The notes: generated by a model from the sequence alone, not told the origin. A stretch of DNA of 64,000 bases from Dyadobacter sp. CY347 (GCF_021502655.1 NZ_JAKFFT010000010.1:226836-290835); one strand, 5' to 3'; positions 37,003 through 45,603 are shown, counted from the stretch's first letter. Numbers and translations: made by a program.

Positions 37003-37034
37003 CATGACCGGATTTTCTTTAAAGTCCGGTCATG
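37003..37034 (+). terminator. Hairpin after the small ribosomal-type gene
   Basis: CATGACCGGA (37003-37012) pairs perfectly with TCCGGTCATG (37025-37034). The following sequence is only moderately T-rich (CCTTCTTCCCC), so termination may be partial, or the hairpin may serve as an RNA-processing site before RNase G. Confidence 0.6.
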
Positions 37035-37121
37035 CCTTCTTCCCCTCGTATGTATTGCCCCTTTCGATCAGAAAGCGGAGGTTAAGTATCAACATTATAT
37101 AGCCATTCAGTTGGTTGAACA

Positions 37122-38684
37122 TTGAGTAACGAATTACTAATCAATTCTACTCAAAAGGGAGAACGTATAGCCCTTTTGCAGGATAAACGTCTTTTAGAAT
37201 ATCACGTCGAAACACCGGATCAGAGCTTTACCGTTGGGGATATTTACCTTGGTACGGTTCGCAAGCTGGTAGCGGGGCTTAATGCCGCGTTTGTTGATGT
37301 CGGTTTTGAAAAAGATGCGTTTCTGCATTATCTTGATTTAGGGCCAAATATTAATTCTCTCAACAAATTAACGAAGGACGTAATATCCAAGCGTCAGACT
37401 TCCGGGAAGTTGAATAACTTCAAAATGGAGCCTGAAATTGAAAAGCTGGGTAAGATTGATAAAGTCCTTTCGAAAAACCAACCTATTCTTGTTCAGATTG
37501 TTAAGGAGCCTATTTCTACAAAAGGACCAAGACTTTCCTGCGACATTTCGATTGCCGGCCGTTACATTGTATTGGTCCCCTTCTCAAATTCTGTAAACCT
37601 TTCCAAAAAGATCACCGACAAAGCGGAACGAAACCGTCTGCAACGTCTGATGTCTTCCATTAAGCCTGCCAACTTCGGTGTGATCATTCGCACTGTTGCA
37701 ACTGGGAAGGATGTGGATGAGCTGAATAAAGATTTGCAGGATTGTCTTGATAAGTGGGAAAACGGCATTAAAATGCTCCGCGACGCCAAACCGCGTGATC
37801 GCGTCATTGGTGAAATGAACCGCGCTTCTTCGATCATCCGCGACATGCTGAATGAATCATTCGATAGCATTACGGTCGATTCAAAAGACGTTTACGACGA
37901 CATTAAGGCTTACATTCACAACATTGCGCCGGATAAAGAGAACATTCTGAAACTGCATAATGGCAAGAATAAGCTGTTTGAACAATTTGGTCTTGAAAAG
38001 CAGATCAAGTCGTTATTTGGCCGTTCTGTAAGCTTGCCAAATGGCGGTTACCTGATCATTGAACATACTGAGGCGCTGCACGTTATTGACGTCAACAGTG
38101 GTAACAAGTCCAATTCAGAAGAAGATCAGGAAGCGACTGCATTGAGCGTAAACCTTGAAGCAGCCAAAGAAATTGCCCGCCAGTTGCGTTTACGCGATAT
38201 GGGTGGAATTATCGTTGTCGATTTTATCGATATGAAAAAAGCGGAAAACAAACGCGTTCTTTTCGATACAATGCGCGACGAAATGAAAGGCGACCGTTCC
38301 AAATACACGGTGCTGCCGCTTTCAAAATTTGGTCTGCTGCAAATTACCCGCCAGCGCGTAAGACCTGAAATGAACATTGTCACTCGCGAAACATGCCCTA
38401 CTTGCGGCGGAACGGGCACAATTCAGGCGAGCATTTTGGTTTCAGATGTGATCTCAAATAATCTGGATTACATTCTTACCAAGCAAAATGAACGTGGAAT
38501 TACCATTTCACTTCATCCATTCCTGCATTCTTATTTCACAAAGGGATTAATTTCCGAGCAAGTAAAGTGGCTTTTCCATTACAAAACGTGGGTGAAGCTG
38601 ATCAAAGATACTTCGCTGGGTGTGGTCGATTTTAAATTCCACAACCGTTACGGTGAGGAAATTGAGATTGTTCCGGGTAATTAG
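37122..38684 (+). CDS. rng: Ribonuclease E/G family endoribonuclease
   Basis: A 520-residue RNase G-type protein starting at TTG (MSNELLINSTQKGERIALLQ, the standard family N-terminus). Order: S1-like RNA-binding domain (about 35-130), 5'-sensor and RNase H-like regions, a DNase I-like catalytic core with the metal-binding motif ALHVIDVNSGNKSNSE and VDFIDMKKAENKRVLFD, and the zinc-link cysteines in ETCPTCGGTG. It lacks the long C-terminal scaffold of E. coli RNase E. It follows HU, the TPR gene and the ribosomal-type gene. Confidence 0.95.
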   Translation: MSNELLINSTQKGERIALLQDKRLLEYHVETPDQSFTVGDIYLGTVRKLVAGLNAAFVDVGFEKDAFLHYLDLGPNINSLNKLTKDVISKRQTSGKLNNFKMEPEIEKLGKIDKVLSKNQPILVQIVKEPISTKGPRLSCDISIAGRYIVLVPFSNSVNLSKKITDKAERNRLQRLMSSIKPANFGVIIRTVATGKDVDELNKDLQDCLDKWENGIKMLRDAKPRDRVIGEMNRASSIIRDMLNESFDSITVDSKDVYDDIKAYIHNIAPDKENILKLHNGKNKLFEQFGLEKQIKSLFGRSVSLPNGGYLIIEHTEALHVIDVNSGNKSNSEEDQEATALSVNLEAAKEIARQLRLRDMGGIIVVDFIDMKKAENKRVLFDTMRDEMKGDRSKYTVLPLSKFGLLQITRQRVRPEMNIVTRETCPTCGGTGTIQASILVSDVISNNLDYILTKQNERGITISLHPFLHSYFTKGLISEQVKWLFHYKTWVKLIKDTSLGVVDFKFHNRYGEEIEIVPGN

Positions 38685-38713
38685 TAGCTGATTTTAAATT
38701 TCAGCATTCATCA

Positions 38714-39541
38714 TCATTTTCCTTTCCAATTCAGGCTTCTTTTTTCTTTAAAAGCTTGCATTCCCTCTTTTGCATCTTCGGATTTTAGGATCTGATCGAG
38801 TTGTGCTTTAAGGAAACTGTGCTGCTCATTTCCAGGGATATCCTTTAACCTTAGAAATGCGCTCATGCCTTGCTGGATCGCATAAGGAGCGTTTTGGGAA
38901 ATTTGTGTAGCCGTAAGCTGAACTTCGTCGGCAATATTTCCGGCGAGTGCAATGTATGTTACCAGGCCTAATTGAAGCGCTTCTTCTGCATCGTAACGTT
39001 TGCCAGTAATACACATTTCCATAACTTTTCTAGGCGAAATGATCTGGTTAAGTGACGCCATAACCTGCATCGGCCAGATTCCACGCTTTACTTCCGGCAA
39101 GCTGTAATTTGCGTCAATTACACTAAAAACAAATGTGCAGCCGCAAATAATCAGAAATCCTCCCGCCAAAACTGGCCCTTCAACTTGCGCAATGCTTGGT
39201 TTGCAAACTTCATTGAAAGCATCGCCTAACTTCGCTTCTTCCCGGATCGCGGGCAATGTTGTATTTTTCGTATCAGCAGAAAGGTCATGAAAAGCATTCA
39301 AATCCGCCCCTGCACAGAAAACGGGACCTTCTGCATTGACGATCAAGCAACGCACTTCGCTATTGTAATGTGCGTAAGCCAATGCGAAAATGATTTCCTC
39401 CGCCATAGTCGGCGTGAAAGCGTTGCGCTTTTCGGGACGGCTTAGCGTGATGGTGAAGATATGATTGGATAAAGAAGTTTTGATATATAAAAACTTCACT
39501 GCGTCGAAAGCCTGCACGTCTTCCTCTGTGTAAAATCGCAT
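38714..39541 (-). CDS. Enoyl-CoA hydratase/isomerase family protein
   Basis: A 275-residue crotonase-fold protein. The oxyanion-hole segment is VFCAGADLNAF, and a second block, GPVLAGGFLIICGCTFVFSV, replaces the usual GxAxGGGxEL, so the first catalytic Glu of hydratases (end of that block) is not obvious. The second acidic residue is present in YSLPEVKRGIWP. It could therefore be an isomerase or another crotonase-superfamily activity rather than a classical hydratase. It lies downstream of the proline/arginine genes, separated by 33 bp from the deacetylase; functional linkage is uncertain. Confidence 0.85.
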   Translation of the reverse strand: MRFYTEEDVQAFDAVKFLYIKTSLSNHIFTITLSRPEKRNAFTPTMAEEIIFALAYAHYNSEVRCLIVNAEGPVFCAGADLNAFHDLSADTKNTTLPAIREEAKLGDAFNEVCKPSIAQVEGPVLAGGFLIICGCTFVFSVIDANYSLPEVKRGIWPMQVMASLNQIISPRKVMEMCITGKRYDAEEALQLGLVTYIALAGNIADEVQLTATQISQNAPYAIQQGMSAFLRLKDIPGNEQHSFLKAQLDQILKSEDAKEGMQAFKEKRSLNWKGK

Positions 39542-39574
39542 AAATCGCCAGTTAGCGTTTGGAAATGCAGAATG

Positions 39575-40657
39575 TTAAGATATTAAAACACCTTCCAGCA
39601 TGGTTATATACTGCTTAATTCCCGCCTCGATCTCATGAAGATAGATAAATTCATCCGCACTATGGGAACGGCCCGAATGTCCCGGTCCCATTTTCAATGA
39701 CGGGCAATCCAGCAGCGCCTGATCAGAAGTCGTAGGCGAACCATATGCTTCTCTTCCCAACTTCAAACCTTCCAAAACAATCGGATGATCCATCGGAATG
39801 CTTGAAGGGCGTAACCGAATGGATCTTGCAGAAACTTCGGATTCAATGTTGGCTTGAATCACTTCAATTACTTCTTCCAAAGTATATTGATCCGTTACTC
39901 GAACATCAATGGTGAAGTTACAGGCATCTGGAACGACATTATGCTGCGTCCCTGCATTAATGATTGTAACAGACATCTTAACCGGTCCCAACGTTGGGGA
40001 GACTTTCGGAAACTTGTATCCCTGAATCAAGCTAATGTCTTTTAATGCTTTGTAAATCGCATTATCGCCTTCCTCGCGTGCAGCGTGACCGGATTTTCCT
40101 GTTGCCGTGCAGTCCAGAACCAGTAAACCTTTTTCAGCGACTGCTAAATGCATTTCCGTAGGCTCTCCTACAATGGCAAATGCGATTTCAGGCAATTCTG
40201 GAACGACGATTTCCAAGCCTTCTTTTCCCGAAATCTCTTCCTCGGCAGTTGTGGCGATGGCAATGTTGTAAGCGAGATCCGCTTTATCAAAAAAGTAGCA
40301 GAATGTTGCAATGAGCGAAACCAGGCATCCGCCGGCATCATTACTGCCTAATCCAAACAATTTATCGTCCTCAACTATTGCCTTAAACGGATCTAATGTC
40401 CAAGATTTGTTTGGCTTGACTGTGTCGTGGTGAGAGTTTAAAAGCAATGTGGGTTTCTGGTTGTCAAAATGACGGTTATAAGCCCAGAGATTGTTCTTTT
40501 TTTGTTGGTAAGGAATATTTTTGGATTCGAAAAAATCGGCGATTAGTTGCGCTGTGCCGGCTTCTTCTTTGCTGAAAGAAGCTGTCTCGATTAAGCTTTT
40601 CAGCAGCGCGATCGCTTCGTTTGTTAATGTTTGTATATTTTCCAATGCACTTACCAT
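39575..40657 (-). CDS. argE: M20-family N-acyl-citrulline/ornithine deacetylase (ArgE-like)
   Basis: A 360-residue zinc deacylase from the ATG at 40657, which overlaps the proA stop (ATGGTAA), suggesting translational coupling. M20 motifs: LLLNSHHDTVKPNKSW, GLGSNDAGGCLVSLI, TAEEEISGKEGLE, VGEPTEMHLAVAEKG and DQALLDCPSLKMGPGHSGRS. In Bacteroidota the arginine pathway carbamoylates acylated ornithine, so the matching deacylase acts on N-acetyl- or N-succinyl-citrulline. The nearby plus-strand argF' makes that the best reading. Assignment to this step is inferred from context. Confidence 0.85.
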   Translation of the reverse strand: MVSALENIQTLTNEAIALLKSLIETASFSKEEAGTAQLIADFFESKNIPYQQKKNNLWAYNRHFDNQKPTLLLNSHHDTVKPNKSWTLDPFKAIVEDDKLFGLGSNDAGGCLVSLIATFCYFFDKADLAYNIAIATTAEEEISGKEGLEIVVPELPEIAFAIVGEPTEMHLAVAEKGLLVLDCTATGKSGHAAREEGDNAIYKALKDISLIQGYKFPKVSPTLGPVKMSVTIINAGTQHNVVPDACNFTIDVRVTDQYTLEEVIEVIQANIESEVSARSIRLRPSSIPMDHPIVLEGLKLGREAYGSPTTSDQALLDCPSLKMGPGHSGRSHSADEFIYLHEIEAGIKQYITMLEGVLIS

Positions 40658-41901
40658 CTTACCTGTCCGTCCCCTTTTACAATCCATTTTTCTGTCACGA
40701 GCTTTTCGAGTGCGAAAGGCCCGCGTGCGTGCAGCTTTTGTGTTGATATGCCAATTTCCGCTCCTAGTGCGAAAACTGCACCATCGGTAAAGCGCGTTGA
40801 CGCATTGGCATAAACTGCGGCTGCATCCACTTCTCTTAAAAACCTTTCGATCTTGGCTTCGTCTTTCGAAATGATTGCTTCGGAATGTCTGGAAGAATGT
40901 GCCCGAATGTGTTCCAGAGCTTCATCCAATCCATCAACAACCTTTACAGAACATTTATAATCTAAAAATTCTCTTCCAAAATCGTCTTCCTCAGCACGTT
41001 GCAGCATTGGATAACCGTCTTTTTCAAAAATGTCATAAGACGTTTCATCCGCAAAAACTTCAACATTCCATTTGATAAAATCTTCTTTCAATTTTGGTAA
41101 AAGTTCAGCAGCAACTTCTTTATCGACTAAAATCGTGTCCAAAGAATTACAAACGGACGGCCGCGAAACCTTAGCATTCACAATAATCTTGGCCCCTTTT
41201 TCCAGATCGCCTGTTTTTTCAATATAAGTATGACAAACGCCAGCGCCCGTTTCAATCGTGGGAACCAGTGAATTTTCCCGCACAAACTTGATCAGGCTTT
41301 CAGAACCTCTTGGGATGATAATGTCCACGAATCGGGTTGCAGTAAGCAATTCTGCAACAAACTTCCTATCTGTCGGCAATAGCATTACGGCCTCGGAGTT
41401 AATGACGAATTCAGCGAGTGTTTCGTGGATCAGCCCCACCAGGAACAAATTGGAAAAATGTGCTTCCTTACCGCCTTTTAAGACACAAGCATTTCCCGAA
41501 CGCAGGCAAAGCGACGCAACATCCAATGTGACATTGGGCCTGGATTCATAAATAACACCCACCACGCCCAGCGGAACGGCAATTTTGCGCAGTGATAAAC
41601 CTTGCTCAATCGTACGCTCCATCAGTACTGCACCACTCGGGTCGGGCAATGCTGCTACATCGCGAAGACTCTCTGCCAGGCCCTGAATTCTTTGTTCATT
41701 GAGCAACAGCCGGTCTTTTTTCGGATCGGCGTCGTCCATCACATCAAGGTCTTTCTTGTTCTCGGCGATAATGTTGGCAACATTGGCCAAAACTTTATCT
41801 GCCAAACTGAGCAAAAGTGCCGAGCGCTGCTGATCGGATAAATTCCGGACAGCGGCGGATGCCTTTTGGGTTTGTTCTAATAGGGGTAAAATGGATTCCA
41901 T
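40651..41901 (-). CDS. proA: Gamma-glutamyl phosphate reductase (glutamate-5-semialdehyde dehydrogenase)
   Basis: A 416-residue enzyme of proline synthesis that reduces glutamyl-5-phosphate. Family blocks: LRKIAVPLGVVGVIYESRPN, GNACVLKGGKEAHFSN, RGSESLIKFVRENSLVPTIE, the catalytic Cys in RPSVCNSLDTILVD, and HSEAIISKDEAKIERFL. Its ATG shares a base with the proB stop (TAATG on the coding strand) and its stop overlaps the ATG of the deacetylase gene. The order proB-proA-argE is therefore a tightly coupled operon. Confidence 0.96.
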   Translation of the reverse strand: MESILPLLEQTQKASAAVRNLSDQQRSALLLSLADKVLANVANIIAENKKDLDVMDDADPKKDRLLLNEQRIQGLAESLRDVAALPDPSGAVLMERTIEQGLSLRKIAVPLGVVGVIYESRPNVTLDVASLCLRSGNACVLKGGKEAHFSNLFLVGLIHETLAEFVINSEAVMLLPTDRKFVAELLTATRFVDIIIPRGSESLIKFVRENSLVPTIETGAGVCHTYIEKTGDLEKGAKIIVNAKVSRPSVCNSLDTILVDKEVAAELLPKLKEDFIKWNVEVFADETSYDIFEKDGYPMLQRAEEDDFGREFLDYKCSVKVVDGLDEALEHIRAHSSRHSEAIISKDEAKIERFLREVDAAAVYANASTRFTDGAVFALGAEIGISTQKLHARGPFALEKLVTEKWIVKGDGQVRW

Positions 41902-42965
41902 TATAATAGTACGATGTCGTTGGCATGCGCCACTTCAAAATTCACTGTTTTCATGTTGGCACGGATAGCAGCCGAAGTTTCCCTAGCCCGCGCCACCGCG
42001 ATCATTTCTTCCAAAGGAGAATATATTTCAATAATTTCACCGGATTCAAAATCGCCGATCACTTCCACCACGCCCACGGCCAGCAAGCTTTTTCGCTTTA
42101 ATAATGCTTTCGAAGCGCCTTCGTCAATTTGTAAACTTCCCGAAACCAATCCACCGCTTCCTAACCACCTATTTCGGGCCGAAAGCGTGCTTTTTCCTGG
42201 ATTAATAAGCGTTCCGGCATTTCCTTTCAATGCTTCCAGTAATTCATTTTCCTGCTTCATGCCGAAAATGACAACCTTAATCGCCATGCGTGCAGCCAGT
42301 TTGGCAAATGTCAGCTTTGAAGCCATTCCGCCCAAACCGAGGAAAGATTTATCGGTCCTTACAAACTTGAAAACCTCGTTCACATTCGATACGTTCCTCA
42401 GAATGTTCCCGTGCTCATCCAGCAAGCCTCCGACTGACGTGCAGAACATTAATGATTCAGCACCGAAACCAACTGCCAGCAATGTCGCCAGTTCATCATT
42501 GTCCGAAAATTTCAATTCACGGTCACTCACAACGTCATTCTCGTTTACAATCGGAATAATGTTGTTTTCCCACAATTCTTCGAATGTTTCCTTTAATTGC
42601 AGAAACTTGGCGCGGTTTGCAAAATGCTGTCTTTCACAAAGACTCTGGGCAATGTAAATTTTATTGGGGGCAAAATAAGTTGCATATAAGCCCACCAATA
42701 ACGGATTACCCACAGACGCAGCCGCTTTCCGCTGCGTCATTGTTCCTTTGTAATCCTGAATATAAGCTTTTCCCGCACCCACCGCGCCGGAAGAAACAAT
42801 GATAATCCTGTATTGCGAATGAATGGATGAAACCTGCCTCGCTATTTCCGAAATAATCCTGACGTCAGGCTCACCCGATGGAAGCGTTATCGAAGCGGTC
42901 CCGAATTTAATGACGAGTATTGGTTTTGACACTTTGAAATATGGCTTGAACGGGACGCTTGCCAT
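41901..42965 (-). CDS. proB: Glutamate 5-kinase
   Basis: A 354-residue amino-acid kinase that phosphorylates glutamate, the first step of proline synthesis. It starts near KPILVIKFGTASITLPSGEP and has the glycine-rich IIIVSSGAVGAGKAYI, the metal-site region IIPIVNENDVVSDREL, and GLGGMASKLTFAKLAARMAI. The C-terminal ~75 residues form a PUA domain (GSLQIDEGASKALLKRKSLL). The stop codon overlaps the proA start by one base. It is the first gene of the proBA-argE operon. Confidence 0.95.
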   Translation of the reverse strand: MASVPFKPYFKVSKPILVIKFGTASITLPSGEPDVRIISEIARQVSSIHSQYRIIIVSSGAVGAGKAYIQDYKGTMTQRKAAASVGNPLLVGLYATYFAPNKIYIAQSLCERQHFANRAKFLQLKETFEELWENNIIPIVNENDVVSDRELKFSDNDELATLLAVGFGAESLMFCTSVGGLLDEHGNILRNVSNVNEVFKFVRTDKSFLGLGGMASKLTFAKLAARMAIKVVIFGMKQENELLEALKGNAGTLINPGKSTLSARNRWLGSGGLVSGSLQIDEGASKALLKRKSLLAVGVVEVIGDFESGEIIEIYSPLEEMIAVARARETSAAIRANMKTVNFEVAHANDIVLL

Positions 42966-43011
42966 CAGGCGGTCCCAAGTCTGAAATCTGAGCCTAAAAG
43001 TAGAAAATTAT

Positions 43012-43632
43012 TCAAAGAATGTCTTCCAGCACTTTGCCACTGAATCTCCTTTTCAACTTTAATGCTTGTTGTAACTGGTCGAGATAGGCGTCACGCGGAA
43101 TTTCGATTGCGCCATATCGTAGCACATTATCATTAATAAATTGCGTATCCAGCAAAGCAAAACGGTTCATCCGCAAGATTTGGATCAAATAATGAAAGGC
43201 CACTTTGGATGCATTGCTTTCAAAGGAAAACATGGATTCACCGAAGAACACACCATTGATCGAAACGCCGTAAAGCCCTCCTATCAGCTTGTTTTCGCGA
43301 TAAGCTTCCACGCTATGCGCATATCCCAGTTCATGCAATGCCGTGTAGGAAGCGATAATTTCCTCTGAAATCCACGTTCCCGGCTCCGTCGTCCTTGGAG
43401 TCGCACAGCCACGCATCACGCCTTCAAAATCCCAGTTAACCCTTATTTCGAAGTATTTTTTGTTTAAAACAGGACGTAAAGATTTGGAAGGTTTATATGT
43501 TTCAATTGGAATGATGGCCCGTGGATTTGGAGAATACCAATAAATGGTTCCGTCTGCCTCTGCCATTGGGAAAATACCATTGATATATCCATTCAAAAGG
43601 TCATCTGTACTAATCGCAGACATGAAAGTCAT
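43012..43632 (-). CDS. aat: Leucyl/phenylalanyl-tRNA-protein transferase
   Basis: A 206-residue aminoacyl transferase that adds Leu or Phe to N-terminal Arg or Lys of proteins, marking them for ClpS/ClpAP degradation. Family motifs: DLLNGYINGIFPMAEADGTI, YWYSPNPRAIIPIE, GLYGVSINGVFFGESMFSFE and LLDTQFINDNVLRYGA. Two adjacent ATGs (43632 and 43623) are possible. It lies upstream of proB in the same direction with 46 bp between them, but a functional link is not expected. Confidence 0.95.
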   Translation of the reverse strand: MTFMSAISTDDLLNGYINGIFPMAEADGTIYWYSPNPRAIIPIETYKPSKSLRPVLNKKYFEIRVNWDFEGVMRGCATPRTTEPGTWISEEIIASYTALHELGYAHSVEAYRENKLIGGLYGVSINGVFFGESMFSFESNASKVAFHYLIQILRMNRFALLDTQFINDNVLRYGAIEIPRDAYLDQLQQALKLKRRFSGKVLEDIL

Positions 43633-43732
43633 ATTTTAAAAAGTAATGTGCCTCGGTTTTGTCCAAACGCGAGCTGGTAAGTAATGAAAACTTTCAATCA
43701 GAAACGAACCATAAAAATATATCTTCTGTTTC

Positions 43733-43763
43733 TTTGGTGTGACATTTTTTTTTCTAAAATTTG
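43733..43763 (+). promoter_or_regulatory. Probable promoter of the arginine leader and GNAT gene
   Basis: TTTG (43733-43736), 18 bases, then TAAAATTTG (43755-43763), close to the Bacteroidota -33/-7 consensus with one extra base in the second element. The predicted transcription start is near 43770, about 20 bases before the leader ORF. Confidence 0.45.
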
Positions 43764-43790
43764 CACCCTATTAGACGCATTCGCAAGTCA

Positions 43791-43862
43791 ATGAACGACA
43801 ACGGCATACATACAGTTCTTCATACTACGCCTTTTCGATTCAGGTCCCCCAGGACCGCATAA
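43791..43862 (+). CDS. Candidate arginine leader peptide (23 residues)
   Basis: The 348-base gap between aat and the GNAT gene holds a 23-codon ORF starting ATGAACGACAACGG and ending PFRFRSPRTA before TAA. Three of the last eight codons are arginine and use CGA, AGG and AGG (codons 16, 18 and 21), unlike the CGT/CGC-rich neighbours. The Arg codons fall inside a short hairpin (43843-43856), and a second hairpin with U-rich tail follows. It stands between a promoter and the arginine genes. This is the layout of a ribosome-mediated attenuator; the function is inferred, not shown. Confidence 0.6.
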   Translation: MNDNGIHTVLHTTPFRFRSPRTA

Positions 43863-43892
43863 TTATCTTTTACCTACGTGGTAAAACTTTTA
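43843..43892 (+). promoter_or_regulatory. Candidate attenuator hairpins downstream of the arginine leader
   Basis: GGTCC (43843-43847) pairs with GGACC (43852-43856) inside the Arg codons. Eleven bases later TTTTACC (43868-43874) pairs with GGTAAAA (43880-43886) and is followed by CTTTTA. A third AAAACG/CGTTTT stem (43917-43934) lies further down. I could not identify a clear mutually exclusive antiterminator by eye. Confidence 0.45.
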
Positions 43893-43980
43893 TACCCCCA
43901 AACTTTTCCAATTTTCAAAACGTCCCATCGTTTTCTCTGGGTGTAGTAATTATTGTTTCGAATATTTTTGTCAGCAATCA

Positions 43981-44709
43981 ATGAAAAATACCGAAGTAGT
44001 GGGCAGTAAGTTTATAGTTCAGACTGCCAATGAAAATCATCTTCACTTTGCGGAAACAATTTGCGCAGAGATGGAAGAGAGCGCTAAAAAGCGTGGTACT
44101 GGTATCGCCAAACGTTCTCCTGTATATATAATGGAAAAAATGGTGGAAGGTAAAGCCATCATTGCCACCACAGATTCCGGCGAATGGGTTGGTTTTTGTT
44201 ACATCGAAACATGGGAACATGGCAAGTTTGTAGCAAATTCCGGACTGATCGTGCACCCCGATTTCCGTAACAGCGGAATGGCAAAAGCCATCAAGCAAAA
44301 AGCATTTGAATTATCACGCCAGAAATATCCTGATGCAAAAATCATTGGCATAACCACCAGTTTGCCAGTCATGAAAATCAATTCAGACTTAGGTTATGAG
44401 CCGGTAACATTCAGTGAGCTGCCTGCTGATGATGCATTCTGGAAAGGATGCGCGAGCTGCGTTAATTACGATGTTTTGACCCGGACCGGCAGAAAACATT
44501 GCTTATGCACAGGAATGATGTACAATCCTGAGGATAAAAAGAAAGAAGAAGTGGCGGTTACAGCAGGCGTTGAGCCAGAAAAACATTCCTGGGATTTCTT
44601 GAAAGAATCCAGCCTTTACGAGCGCTGGATGCGTATTAAGCAACGCATTTTATTGCGAAGGGAAGAACGCGCCAGAAAGAAAAACGCCGGGACCGTGCTC
44701 GTACATTAA
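43981..44709 (+). CDS. Arginine-locus GNAT acetyltransferase with C-terminal cysteine cluster
   Basis: A 242-residue protein. The GNAT fold spans about 12-150, with the acetyl-CoA loop around VHPDFRNSGMAKAIKQKAFE. After it comes a cysteine set C157-x2-C160-x13-C174-x-C176 (KGCASCVNYD and RKHCLCTG), which could hold a metal or disulfides, and a basic C-terminal tail. Position behind an arginine-rich leader ORF and ahead of argG suggests it makes the acylated glutamate (N-acetylglutamate synthase role, normally ArgA or ArgJ). This role is inferred from context. A strong terminator follows, so it may be transcribed alone. Confidence 0.8.
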   Translation: MKNTEVVGSKFIVQTANENHLHFAETICAEMEESAKKRGTGIAKRSPVYIMEKMVEGKAIIATTDSGEWVGFCYIETWEHGKFVANSGLIVHPDFRNSGMAKAIKQKAFELSRQKYPDAKIIGITTSLPVMKINSDLGYEPVTFSELPADDAFWKGCASCVNYDVLTRTGRKHCLCTGMMYNPEDKKKEEVAVTAGVEPEKHSWDFLKESSLYERWMRIKQRILLRREERARKKNAGTVLVH

Positions 44710-44744
44710 AGTACAGCCTTTATTTACAGATTTATATATCTCTT

Positions 44745-44794
44745 AAATACCTCGCCCGGCAGCCGTTTTTTGGCCTGAGGCGAGGTATTTTTTT
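44745..44794 (+). terminator. Strong intrinsic terminator after the GNAT gene
   Basis: AAATACCTCGCC (44745-44756) pairs perfectly over 12 bp with GGCGAGGTATTT (44779-44790), followed by more T. It isolates the leader-GNAT unit from higBA-argG. Confidence 0.9.
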
Positions 44795-44869
44795 GTTACT
44801 GCATTATTCAACGTCAAGGAAAAATACGATTAGCTTCCCATTCCGGGAATGCATTCAATGAAACTTACG

Positions 44870-44877
44870 TACTTTTG
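44870..44877 (+). promoter_or_regulatory. Promoter -7 element of higBA
   Basis: TACTTTTG is a perfect TAnnTTTG match. The expected start is near 44884, only about 4 bases before the HigB ATG (44888), so the toxin mRNA would be nearly leaderless. It is the last recognisable promoter before argG. Confidence 0.55.
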
Positions 44878-44887
44878 CAGTCGAATT

Positions 44888-45184
44888 ATGAGGATTTTTA
44901 CCCGGGCTACTTTGAGAGAATTCTGGAATTTAACCCCAGATGCGAGACCCGCACTTGAATTTTGGTATGATTCCGTTGAGAAAAGGGACTTCGCAAATCC
45001 GAATGAGGTGATTGATTTTTTTAAGAATGCGGACACTGTTGGAAATGGTCGGATCGTATTTAACATCGCTCATAATAAATACCGGTTGATTGCGAAATTT
45101 GAATACGAGAAGCGATTGGTGTTTGTTCGATTTATAGGGACGCATCGAGAATACGATAAGATCATTGATATCAAGAATATTTAA
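44888..45184 (+). CDS. higB: HigB-type mRNA interferase toxin
   Basis: A 98-residue RelE/HigB-fold toxin from the ATG at 44888 (MRIFTRATLREFWNLTPDA); an extension to 44849 would run through the promoter box. Family features: basic N-terminal helix, GRIVFNIAHNKYRLIAKFEY and the C-terminal LVFVRFIGTHREYDKI that forms the catalytic sheet. HigB toxins cleave ribosome-bound mRNA. The antitoxin follows after 14 bp in the usual toxin-first order. Confidence 0.9.
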   Translation: MRIFTRATLREFWNLTPDARPALEFWYDSVEKRDFANPNEVIDFFKNADTVGNGRIVFNIAHNKYRLIAKFEYEKRLVFVRFIGTHREYDKIIDIKNI

Positions 45185-45198
45185 CTCATTCAAAACAC

Positions 45199-45603
45199 AT
45201 GAAAGCATTAGCAATTAGTTTGGATGACATAAGAATAAAGCCAATCACAAATGAGGCAGACTTTGAAGAGGCCGGAAAAATAATTGATTCCCTGATTGAC
45301 GCCGACCTGATAGCAGATCCTTTGGAACGAAAAAGGGCATTGGATACATTGGAAGCAATAACGGTTCTTGCCATTGATTATGAAAAACGTCATTTCCCAA
45401 TTCCAAAACCCGATCCGATCGAAGCTATAAAGGAAAGAATGGAGCAGTTACATCTATCAAGGAAGGATGTTGCACCCTATTTTGGCGGAGAGAACAGAGT
45501 GTCTGAGGTCCTCAATAAAAAAAGGAATTTAACTATTAAAATGATCCGGGAATTAAGCAAAAACCTGGGCATTCCAGCCGACACACTTTTAGCTGCTAGT
45601 TAA
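45199..45603 (+). CDS. higA: HigA-type antitoxin with C-terminal XRE helix-turn-helix
   Basis: A 134-residue antitoxin. The N-terminal half (about 1-70) is an acidic, HigB-neutralising region (TNEADFEEAGKIIDSLIDAD). The C-terminal half is an XRE helix-turn-helix (MEQLHLSRKDVAPYFGGENR then VSEVLNKKRNLTIKMIRELS). Such antitoxins repress their own promoter, which here is the TACTTTTG element before higB. Because argG follows after only 46 bp without its own visible promoter, HigA could also influence argG; this is inference. Confidence 0.9.
   Translation: MKALAISLDDIRIKPITNEADFEEAGKIIDSLIDADLIADPLERKRALDTLEAITVLAIDYEKRHFPIPKPDPIEAIKERMEQLHLSRKDVAPYFGGENRVSEVLNKKRNLTIKMIRELSKNLGIPADTLLAAS

Noticed and set aside
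41914..42657. Long plus-strand ORF (247 codons) opposite proB
   Set aside because: It lies entirely antisense to a well-supported proB coding frame and its translation has no recognisable domain; a frame shadow.
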